Assembly (NCBI GenBank): GCA_016793185.1
Contig: JAEUIK010000037.1
Location: forward strand, 1-6,478
Reading direction: 5' to 3'
Length of the DNA stretch: 6,478 bases
DNA from: Planctomycetaceae bacterium
GTDB lineage: Bacteria > Planctomycetota > Planctomycetia > Pirellulales > JAEUIK01
Notes under the pieces: model-generated
What the model saw: the letters and a program-made list of their open reading frames with translations, nothing else
Database searches by the model: none
Told to the model about the DNA's origin: nothing
Part shown: positions 1-6,154 of the stretch, in pieces
Layout: the number at the start of each line of letters is the position of its first letter
Position numbering within the stretch: the stretch's first letter is position 1
Position numbers and translations under genes: made by a program

Positions 1-316
1 GGTGCAAGGCACCACGGTCGCCGAGTTGGGGAACCGCAACCGTCCCCTTGACATGATCGTCTATCAGAAGGATGGCAAGGACTACCTGCTGATGGCCAAC
101 AGTGCCCGCGGCGTGATGAAGGTCAACGTCGAGAACATCGACAAGGAGGCAGGCATCACCGCTCGCATCGCCAATACGGCCGGCTTGCCTTACGAGACGA
201 TTGCCGAGTTGCAGGGAGTCGTACAGCTCGACAAGTTGAACGATGCGCAGGCCCTGATCCTGACGCAGGATCCTGCCTCGCGCTCGATGTCGCTGCGGGC
301 GATTGCGCTCCCCTAG
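1..316 (+). CDS. C-terminal part of an unidentified protein (5' end outside window)
   Basis: An open frame runs from the left edge to a TAG at 314-316 and encodes about 104 residues. A GTG lies at 2-4, but nothing upstream is visible to show that it is a start. The reading enters mid-domain, so I treat the gene as truncated at its 5' end. The visible part has regular short beta-strand-like stretches, such as PLDMIVYQKDGKDYLLMANS followed by RGVMKVNVENI, and ends in QALILTQDPASRSMSLRAIALP. This alternation of short hydrophobic strands and polar turns would suit the last blades of a beta-propeller or a similar all-beta fold, but that is an inference and I recognise no named family. It has no membrane segment. 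The next gene begins 78 bases downstream on the same strand, so the two could be co-transcribed. No clear terminator lies between them. Confidence 0.7.
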   Translation, partial: VQGTTVAELGNRNRPLDMIVYQKDGKDYLLMANSARGVMKVNVENIDKEAGITARIANTAGLPYETIAELQGVVQLDKLNDAQALILTQDPASRSMSLRAIALP

Positions 317-394
317 GAGCGCGCGGCCGGGTCGCAGGCAATCTTGGTCACCGGTCACGAGAATACGCCTGAAGCGTAGCCCATTTGGCGGGAA

Positions 395-1654
395 GTGGCG
401 ATCATCGTGCACCCCACGCAGTCTGTAAGCGGAGTCGCGGGTCGCGTGCTGTTCGCGGCCGGCGCGGCGCTGTTGCTGTTGACTGAGGCCGGCTGCCGCG
501 ACGCGGAGTCGGCGGTCGGGGCGCGTCCGTCGGCGGAATCGCCGACGCCGCCATCCGCAGAGCCAATTGCGCGGTTGGAGTTGCAGCCGGCTGGCGCCGC
601 GGGGGGATTTGTGTTCGTGGTGACCGGGTTCACTCGGCTGGAGCAGGCTGAGCTCGCCCGCTTGGAGCCGGACGAGCGCGAAAAGCGACTGCGCGCTTAC
701 GTCGAGGGGGATCTGCCCAACCCGCCGCCACTGGCCGGCGATGTGGCGCTGGCCGACGGCGTCCTGACCTTCACTCCGCGCTACGACCTGCAACCGGGGA
801 TGCGCTACCGCGCGGAGTTCGCGCGCGGCGCCGACTCGGGAGGGACGTTGACGGGCACGTTCCAGCTGCCGGCCCCGCCGCGATCCGAACCGACGCGCAT
901 CGTCGCCGTCTATCCTTCGAGCGGAGTTCTGCCCGAGAATCAGCTCAAGTTCTATTTCGAGTTCTCGGCGCCGATGAGCCGCGGCGAGGCGTACCGGCAT
1001 ATTCGCCTGCTCGACGAAGCGGGACACGAGATCGAAGGGGCCTTCCTCGAACTGGACGAGGAGTTGTGGAACCCCGCGCAAACGCGGTTCACCCTGCTGT
1101 GTGATCCGGGACGGGTCAAGCGGGAGCTGGCGCCGCGTGAGGAGCTGGGGCCCGTGCTGAGGGAAGGCCAGCGCTATCGGCTGACGGTGAACGCGGCTTG
1201 GCGCGATGCGCGGGGCAATCGGCTGATCGCCGGGGCCCTGAAGGTCTTCGACGTGGTGGCGGCTGACACTACGCCCGTCGATCCCGCAACATGGAGCATC
1301 GCAGCCCCCACGGCCGGTTCGCGCGAGCCTTTACTGGTCAAGTTTCCCGAGCCGCTCGACTACGCATTGGTTACGCGGGTGATCCAGGTGCGCGACGCGC
1401 GCGGGCAGACCCTCACAGGCCGCGTCCGGACGGCGAACCAGGAGATGACCTGGAAGTTCATTCCCGACGATCCCTGGGACGCGCAGCCGCATCAACTTGT
1501 CGTCGAGACCACGCTCGAGGACCTGGCGGGCAACTCGATTGGCCGGCCATTTGAGGTCGACACCTCGGCCCAGCGGGGCGCCGAGCCCGCGCCCTCGGCC
1601 GCCGAGGCGCGCGAGGTGACGCTGCCCATCCCCATCGCCCCGCCGTCTCGGTAG
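395..1654 (+). CDS. Predicted lipoprotein with SbsA-type Ig-like domains
   Basis: This 419-residue protein is probably exported and anchored to the cell envelope. Residues 17-34 form a positive charge plus hydrophobic core (LFAAGAALLLL) ending at Cys34, a lipoprotein-type signal. The -3 residue is Glu (TEAGC), which departs from the usual lipobox, so lipidation is likely rather than certain. A low-complexity Ala/Pro/Ser/Glu linker (about 36-57) leads into beta-rich modules. About 60-160 is a first all-beta region. About 166-290 matches the bacterial SbsA-type Ig-like pattern: IVAVYPSSGVLPENQLKFYF, then FSAPM, and later DARGN near 271-275. About 296-390 is a second such module with DLAGN near 376-380. 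Proteins of this kind usually have structural or adhesive roles; no catalytic motif is visible. The start is a GTG at 395. A second GTG at 407 (residue 5) is also possible, because the purine-rich GGCGGGAAG at 387-395 is spaced better for it. A stop at 377-379 excludes longer forms. Confidence 0.8.
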   Translation: MAIIVHPTQSVSGVAGRVLFAAGAALLLLTEAGCRDAESAVGARPSAESPTPPSAEPIARLELQPAGAAGGFVFVVTGFTRLEQAELARLEPDEREKRLRAYVEGDLPNPPPLAGDVALADGVLTFTPRYDLQPGMRYRAEFARGADSGGTLTGTFQLPAPPRSEPTRIVAVYPSSGVLPENQLKFYFEFSAPMSRGEAYRHIRLLDEAGHEIEGAFLELDEELWNPAQTRFTLLCDPGRVKRELAPREELGPVLREGQRYRLTVNAAWRDARGNRLIAGALKVFDVVAADTTPVDPATWSIAAPTAGSREPLLVKFPEPLDYALVTRVIQVRDARGQTLTGRVRTANQEMTWKFIPDDPWDAQPHQLVVETTLEDLAGNSIGRPFEVDTSAQRGAEPAPSAAEAREVTLPIPIAPPSR

Positions 1655-1689
1655 GTCAGCCACCTGTGCCTGACGAGGTTATGGATGCA

Positions 1690-1713
1690 CGGCGCGGCCA
1701 CACTGCCGCGCCG
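1690..1713. terminator. GC-rich hairpin between convergent genes, possible bidirectional terminator
   Basis: CGGCGCGGC (1690-1698) pairs perfectly with GCCGCGCCG (1705-1713), a 9-bp stem closed by a six-base loop (CACACT). It sits in the 69-base gap between the end of the plus-strand lipoprotein gene (1654) and the end of the minus-strand DUF1080 gene (1724), where a two-way terminator would be expected. Neither side has a T-tract, so it is not a classical intrinsic terminator. It could act as an mRNA 3'-end stabiliser or together with Rho. Confidence 0.45.
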
Positions 1714-1723
1714 ACGAGGCTCG

Positions 1724-2797
1724 CTACCCTCCGACCCGCTTGACCGGGTACTTATCACCAGCGAGGTGCATCGTAAAGCCGGCAACTTTGCCGTCGCGGA
1801 CGTCAAAGTCGAGCTTGGCTGCCGTCCAGCGGAAGGCAAACTCGGTGGGCGAGCGGGGGATCAGGTCGATCACTTGTCCCGTCTCCATGTGCAGTTGGAG
1901 CTGCTCACCGTGGAGTTCGATCTTGCCGAAGTCGCCGAGGAGCGTCTTGTAGGCGCCGACGAACTCTTGCAGCTCCGCCGTCGAAAGCGCAACCACGGGC
2001 GGCGGCTCGCTTGCCGGGGGGCCTGCGGGAGGCGTTTCAGGCAGCTCACGCAGCCAGAGATTCCGATAGCGCACCGGATTGCCGTGATCCTGCAGCGAGA
2101 TTGGCAGTTTCGGCTCTTGCGGCTCGTAGGGACGATTTTGCAGCCAGGCGGTCGGTCCCCAGATCTCGACGTTGTCCTGCACCAGGATCCCGTTGTGAAC
2201 GACGGTAATCCGCGCCTTGCGCTCGACCGTGCCATCGGCGTGAAAACGGGGACGGCGGAAGAAGATGTCGTAACTCTGCCACTCGCCCGGCGGCCGGCAA
2301 GCGTTCACCAACGGCGGGTACTGCCCGTAAATCGCCGCGGCCTGACCGTCGGCGTAGGTTTCGTTGTCGTAGGAGTCGAGCACCTGCACTTCATAGAGCC
2401 CCATCAGGAAGACGCCGCTGTTGCCGCGGCCTTGCGAGCGTCCCTTGGCGGGAAGCGGAGCGGCCCATTCCACGTGCAACTGCACGTCGCCAAACTTGCC
2501 GGCCGAGTAGATATAGCCGCTGTTGGGGACCGACTCCATGTAGCCGTCGCGAGCGATCCATTTGGCCGGCCCCCCCTCGGCATCGCGCCAGCCGGAGAGG
2601 TCCTTACCATCGAACAGCACCACGGCATCCGCCGGCGGGGGCGCCGGGCAATCGCTCGCGGCCGGAGCGACTACCGGCGGACGCGGCCGCTGCATGTCGT
2701 GGGCCAGCCAACGAACCGGCTCTTGTGCGCCGGCAGGCAGAGCAAAGCCCGAGAGCAAGCAGACAAGCCAGAGGGCGACAATCGACGGCAAGCGCAT
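1724..2797 (-). CDS. Secreted DUF1080 (3-keto-disaccharide hydrolase family) protein with C-terminal DUF3471-like domain
   Basis: This 357-residue protein is predicted to be secreted. Residues 1-24 form a Sec signal peptide (MRLPSIVALWLVCLLSGFAL) with likely cleavage after AGA24. Residues about 57-251 are a DUF1080 (PF06439) concanavalin-like jelly-roll domain. Hallmarks are LFDGKDLSGW (61-70), GNSGVFLMGLYEVQVLDSYD (125-144), AAIYGQYPPLVNA (154-166), PPGEWQSYDI (169-178) and LQDHGNPVRYRNLWLREL (235-252). Family members hydrolyse, or are predicted to hydrolyse, 3-keto-glycosides. A Pro-rich linker (about 253-268) leads to residues about 272-357, which resemble DUF3471, a small beta domain often found behind serine beta-lactamase-like enzymes (STAELQEFVGAYKTLLGDFG through GFTMHLAGDKYPVKR). 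That second assignment is by motif resemblance. The ATG at 2797 has a CAGGAA ribosome binding site at 2805-2810, seven bases away. The gene lies 75 bases after the gamma-glutamyltranspeptidase gene on the same strand and is probably the last in the operon. Confidence 0.9.
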   Translation of the reverse strand: MRLPSIVALWLVCLLSGFALPAGAQEPVRWLAHDMQRPRPPVVAPAASDCPAPPPADAVVLFDGKDLSGWRDAEGGPAKWIARDGYMESVPNSGYIYSAGKFGDVQLHVEWAAPLPAKGRSQGRGNSGVFLMGLYEVQVLDSYDNETYADGQAAAIYGQYPPLVNACRPPGEWQSYDIFFRRPRFHADGTVERKARITVVHNGILVQDNVEIWGPTAWLQNRPYEPQEPKLPISLQDHGNPVRYRNLWLRELPETPPAGPPASEPPPVVALSTAELQEFVGAYKTLLGDFGKIELHGEQLQLHMETGQVIDLIPRSPTEFAFRWTAAKLDFDVRDGKVAGFTMHLAGDKYPVKRVGG

Positions 2798-2804
2798 GTG
2801 TGTG

Positions 2805-2810
2805 TTCCTG
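2805..2810 (-). promoter_or_regulatory. Ribosome binding site of the DUF1080 gene
   Basis: Read on the minus strand this is CAGGAA, seven bases before the ATG at 2797. It supports that start and means the gene can be translated independently of the gene upstream of it. Confidence 0.55.
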
Positions 2811-2872
2811 ACCTGACGAAGGGGATTCGGGTTCTACCTTAGAAGCGGGCGGGCCGGCAAGCAAGCGCCGAG

Positions 2873-4549
2873 TCAGTAGCCGGCCGCGTGGCCGCTGATG
2901 CGGGTATCGGCGGCGGCCGTGATTTCGCCCGACTCGGGGTCGATCGCGATGCTGTGCGCATCGCCTTGCGCGGCGGCTTCGACCACTTTGTGCCCCAGAT
3001 ATTCGAGCTCGTCGACGAGTTGGGGCCGCTGCTCGCGCAGTTGCCGTTCGATGCGGACCGCGTCGGGAAACCAGGGGTGATGCCAGCGCGGTGCAGCGAC
3101 GGCCTCGCGAACGCTCATGCCAAAGTCGATCGTGTCGGAGACGATGCATAGCACGGTGTTGATGATCGTCCTTCCCCCGGGGCTGCCGGTAATCAGCACG
3201 GTGCGGTCGTTGCGCAGCACGATCGTGGGGCACATCGAGCTGAGCATCCGCTTGTGCGGCGCAATTAGGTTGGCCTTGGTGCCGATCCGGCCCGACGAAT
3301 CGGTCACGCCGGGGAGCCAGCCGAAATCGTTCATCTCGTCGTTCAACAAGAAGCCTGCACCGCGGACGACGACGCGGCTTCCGTAGCTGCTCTCGAGCGT
3401 GTAGGTCAGGCTGACGGCCAGGCCGGCGCGATCGATGACCGAGAGGTGCGTGGTTTGCGGGCTCTCGGGTGCGAGTGAAATATCTCCGGCCAGGTCTTGG
3501 CTGCGCGTCGCGCGGCGCGGATCGATGTTGGCCGCCAGGTCGCGCGCGTACTCTTTCGAGGTCAGTCTGGCGGGGATCGCGACAAAGTCGGGGTCTCCCA
3601 GGTAACGGGCTCGATCGCGATAGGCGCGGCGCATGGCTTCGATGGTCAGGTGCACGTTGCGAACCGACCAGCGATCGCGGTCGAGGTCGAATGTCTCCAG
3701 GATGTTCAGGGCTTCGATCAGCGTGGTTCCGCCCGACGAGGGGGGCGGCATCGTAACGAGCTGGTAGCCGCGGTAGCTGCCGCGGAGGGGTTCGCGCCGT
3801 TTGGCTGAATAAGCCCGCAGATCGGCCGCCGTGATCAGGCCCGCGCCAAGTTGCATCTCCGCGACAATTTTGTCGGCCGTTTCGCCGGCGTAGAAGCCGT
3901 CAGCGCCCTGCGCCGCGATTCGCGCCAGCGTTTTGGCCAGCTCGGGCTGAACCAGACGATCGCCTGCTTGCCATGAGCCACCGTCGGGCTTGCCGAACAC
4001 TCGGTGCAGCTCGGCGAACTGCTGCTTGTCGCTCGTGCGCAGCAGCTCGTTTAGCGATTGCGCATTGGCGCCGTCGAGGGCGAAGCCGGAGCGTGCCAGC
4101 TCGACCGCCGGTCTCACCACATCCGCCCAGGCGAGAAGCCCATGCTGGCGGTGGGCGAGCTCGAGCCCGCGGACGGTTCCCGGCACGCCCACGCGACGGT
4201 GCGGCGTGCGCCGGGCGGGATCGACAAACATGGTCGGGGTGGCGGCCGCTGGCGCGACTTCGCGAAAATCGTAGGCGTCGGCGTTCCCGTCTGGTCCGGC
4301 GACGACCAGAAAGCCGCCGCCGCCGAGATTGCCAGCCGCCGGATAGGTGACTGCCAGAGCGAAGGCGGTCGCCACCGCGGAGTCGACCGCACTTCCCCCT
4401 TGGCGGAGCGCGGCCAGACCAATTTCAGAGGCGGGCTCGCTGACGCTCACCACGGCCCCCTGGCGGCAGCGCACCGTCGCTTCGGCGGCGCCGCCGGCGG
4501 CGGTCCACGCGAGGTGCATCAGCGCGGCGAGAAGTGAGATTCTCAGCAT
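2873..4549 (-). CDS. ggt: Gamma-glutamyltranspeptidase / glutathione hydrolase precursor
   Basis: This 558-residue protein is close to the usual length of bacterial GGT. It is an Ntn-hydrolase that cleaves gamma-glutamyl bonds (glutathione and other gamma-glutamyl compounds) by hydrolysis or transfer to an amino acid, usually in the periplasm. A Sec-like signal covers about residues 1-22 (MLRISLLAALMHLAWTAAGG). The large-subunit region includes AAGNLGGGGFLVV (71-83) and DFREVAP (94-100), whose Arg96 corresponds to the glutamate-binding Arg of the E. coli enzyme. The autoprocessing site is TTHLSV (366-371), so Thr366 should become the N-terminal nucleophile of the small subunit. TYT (382-384), NDEMNDF (403-409), LSSM (436-439) and TGSPGG (454-459) match the substrate pocket and oxyanion region. 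The stretch between NDF and LSSM has the length of the E. coli lid loop. The ATG overlaps the DUF1501 stop by one base and has no visible Shine-Dalgarno sequence, which points to coupled translation. A second ATG at codon 11 is less likely because it would shorten the signal. Confidence 0.95.
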   Translation of the reverse strand: MLRISLLAALMHLAWTAAGGAAEATVRCRQGAVVSVSEPASEIGLAALRQGGSAVDSAVATAFALAVTYPAAGNLGGGGFLVVAGPDGNADAYDFREVAPAAATPTMFVDPARRTPHRRVGVPGTVRGLELAHRQHGLLAWADVVRPAVELARSGFALDGANAQSLNELLRTSDKQQFAELHRVFGKPDGGSWQAGDRLVQPELAKTLARIAAQGADGFYAGETADKIVAEMQLGAGLITAADLRAYSAKRREPLRGSYRGYQLVTMPPPSSGGTTLIEALNILETFDLDRDRWSVRNVHLTIEAMRRAYRDRARYLGDPDFVAIPARLTSKEYARDLAANIDPRRATRSQDLAGDISLAPESPQTTHLSVIDRAGLAVSLTYTLESSYGSRVVVRGAGFLLNDEMNDFGWLPGVTDSSGRIGTKANLIAPHKRMLSSMCPTIVLRNDRTVLITGSPGGRTIINTVLCIVSDTIDFGMSVREAVAAPRWHHPWFPDAVRIERQLREQRPQLVDELEYLGHKVVEAAAQGDAHSIAIDPESGEITAAADTRISGHAAGY

Positions 4550-5940
4550 CAGAAGAGCGAGAGGATCGGCGTTCCCTCGCAGATGCGGTGGGGACGCTGT
4601 TGTTGATCGTAGATCAAACCGTCGCCCGGGACGCCCAAGGCGTGCTGGATCGTCGCGAGCAAATCGGAAGGGGAAACGGGATTGTCGGTCGGATAGGCGG
4701 CGTGCCGGTCGCTCGCGCCGAAAATCTGCCCGCCGCGAACGCCTCCCCCCGCGAGCACGGCCGACTGGCAGGCGCCCCAGTGGTCGCGGCCGACGTTCTT
4801 CGCATCGTTGATCTTGGGGGTGCGGCCGAACTCGCCGTAGGCCGCCACCAGGGTTTCGTCCAATAGCCCGCGCTGATCGAGGTCTCCCAGCAGCGCGGCG
4901 AAAGCCCGATCGAACGAGGGCAGCAGGTACGGCTGCTTGAGCATCTCGTAGCCGGTAATCGACCCGAGCAGGCCGGTGCCGCCGTGATTGTCCCAGACAT
5001 TCGAGATCTGTCCGGTGGGCGCGAGGTACATCCAGACCACCGTGACCAGTCGCACACCCGACTCGACGAGCCGCCGCGCGAGGAGAAAGCTCTCGCCGTA
5101 TTCGTTCCGGCCATACAGGTCGCGAATCGCGGCGGGCTCGTCCTCGAGACGAAACGCGCGCTTGGCCGCCGGATCGGCCAGCAGCGCCAACGCCTGCTGG
5201 CGGAAGGCGTCGAGACTGCTCACGGCCGGATCACGCTGCCAGCGCGCGTCGTGCGCCTCGAGTACCTCGAGCAGGCCGTGTCGGGCGAGGAGCCGTGTGT
5301 CGTTCAGGCCCGCGATCGGCTCGAGGTTCTCCAACGGCGCATCGTAGCGCCCCGCCAGCGGGCGGACTTCGAACGGGTCGTGCCGCGGTCCGAGGAAGCC
5401 GGCGTAGGTTCCGGCGTAGGTGACCCCGTCGTGCCCCAGCGGGCGGGGAACCGTCACGCTTGTGGGCAGCGAACCTGGTCCGAAATGGTGCGAGAGGACG
5501 CCCCCCAGGTCCGGAAAGTCATGCCGCGAGCGCTGATTCGCCGGCACGACCAGGTTGGGTTTCGCTCGGCCCGTGAGCGTGTGATAGACCGACGGCTCGT
5601 GGGCGTTGCTGTCGTGCGTCAGCGAGCGGACGATCGCCAGTTTGTCGGTGTGCCGCGCAACCAACGGCAATTGATCCGAGACTTGAATGCCCGGCACGGC
5701 GGTGTCGATCGGGGCGAAGAGACTGCGGATGCCCTCGGGAGCCTCCGGCTTCATGTCCCACATATCCTGCTGCGGCGGACCACCCCACAGGTACAGCAGG
5801 ATGCACGAGCGGGCCTTCGGTCGCGGGGCCGTCTCGTGGCTCCATGCCGCGGCCCGATCCGCCCTGAGCAGTTCGGACAGCCCCCAGGACCCCAGGCCGA
5901 ATTGCCCCAATCGCAGCATGGCGTCGCGTCGATGCAGCAT
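4549..5940 (-). CDS. DUF1501 domain protein (alkaline phosphatase/sulfatase superfamily), Tat-like signal
   Basis: This 463-residue protein matches DUF1501 (PF07394) over essentially its whole length, and its size is usual for the family. Motifs in order are LYLWGGPPQQDMWDMKPEAP (49-68), the characteristic N-terminal superfamily signature; SNAHEPSVYHTLTG (111-124); WDNHG (316-320); AAYGEFGRTPKIN (366-378); and GRDHW (384-388). The acidic and His residues of the first and the last three motifs are candidate metal ligands by analogy with the superfamily. The N-terminus has twin arginines (R4, R5) followed by a hydrophobic stretch (about 8-24) and an Ala-rich possible cleavage region (30-32). 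That resembles a Tat signal, though it lacks the usual Phe-Leu after the arginines. The family is hugely expanded in Planctomycetota and usually sits beside DUF1549/DUF1553 cytochrome-like genes. Here its partner is a gamma-glutamyltranspeptidase. The biochemical function is not established. The ATG at 5940 keeps the RR motif and has a good ribosome binding site. Confidence 0.93.
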   Translation of the reverse strand: MLHRRDAMLRLGQFGLGSWGLSELLRADRAAAWSHETAPRPKARSCILLYLWGGPPQQDMWDMKPEAPEGIRSLFAPIDTAVPGIQVSDQLPLVARHTDKLAIVRSLTHDSNAHEPSVYHTLTGRAKPNLVVPANQRSRHDFPDLGGVLSHHFGPGSLPTSVTVPRPLGHDGVTYAGTYAGFLGPRHDPFEVRPLAGRYDAPLENLEPIAGLNDTRLLARHGLLEVLEAHDARWQRDPAVSSLDAFRQQALALLADPAAKRAFRLEDEPAAIRDLYGRNEYGESFLLARRLVESGVRLVTVVWMYLAPTGQISNVWDNHGGTGLLGSITGYEMLKQPYLLPSFDRAFAALLGDLDQRGLLDETLVAAYGEFGRTPKINDAKNVGRDHWGACQSAVLAGGGVRGGQIFGASDRHAAYPTDNPVSPSDLLATIQHALGVPGDGLIYDQQQRPHRICEGTPILSLF

Positions 5941-5948
5941 CCGAGGGG

Positions 5949-5955
5949 TCTCCCT
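5949..5955 (-). promoter_or_regulatory. Ribosome binding site of the DUF1501 gene
   Basis: Read on the minus strand this is AGGGAGA, eight bases before the ATG at 5940. It favours that start over the in-frame ATG seven codons further in, which would remove the twin-arginine motif. Confidence 0.6.
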
Positions 5956-6023
5956 GGCGGGGCGGGCGCGTGTGCGGGCGATCCTGCGATCGGTTGCCTT
6001 TACCCCGCGCGGCAGCTACCAGA

Positions 6024-6052
6024 GGTATAGCCAGTGGGCGCCGCTGGGACAA
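6024..6052 (-). promoter_or_regulatory. Candidate sigma70-type promoter of the three-gene minus-strand cluster
   Basis: On the minus strand TTGTCC (6052-6047) and TATACC (6029-6024) are separated by exactly 17 bases. Each hexamer matches four of six positions of the TTGACA/TATAAT consensus. A short T-rich stretch lies just upstream. Transcription from here would give a leader of roughly 75-80 bases before the ATG at 5940. Housekeeping promoters in Planctomycetota are poorly defined, so this is a moderate-confidence candidate. It is the only good match I saw in the gap at 5941-6154, which otherwise shows no gene. Confidence 0.35.
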
Positions 6053-6154
6053 GAAAAAGGGAGAAGCGTCGCCCCTGAGTACGCAAACGCGTTGCCGAGT
6101 CTCCTGGCGAGACGAGCAGCGATCGACCACGCTCCGCGCGTCGGGTTCGGGCGC

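Noticed and set aside
317..394. Gap between the first two plus-strand genes searched for promoter or terminator
   Set aside because: A short direct repeat (GGTCACCGGTCAC, 349-361 region) is present, but there is no convincing hairpin or hexamer pair.
1685..2842. Long open frame (385 codons) on the plus strand
   Set aside because: It is antisense to the DUF1080 gene, whose protein shows clear family motifs. The frame is open because of GC-rich codon bias, and its translation shows no recognisable domain.
2832..2844. TTCTA/TAGAA inverted repeat in the GGT-DUF1080 gap
   Set aside because: The stem is only five base pairs, AT-rich, with a three-base loop and no T-tract. It is too weak to call a terminator.
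2604..3233. Minus-strand frame of 209 codons spanning the GGT-DUF1080 junction
   Set aside because: It overlaps two well-supported genes in another frame, and its translation is Arg/Ala-rich low complexity.
4058..4537. Plus-strand frame of 159 codons inside the GGT region
   Set aside because: It is antisense to conserved GGT sequence, has no motif and no ribosome binding site worth noting.
4984..6030. Long open frame (348 codons) on the plus strand
   Set aside because: It lies opposite the DUF1501 gene and is rich in Arg/Gly/Val typical of a reverse-complement shadow, with no domain seen.
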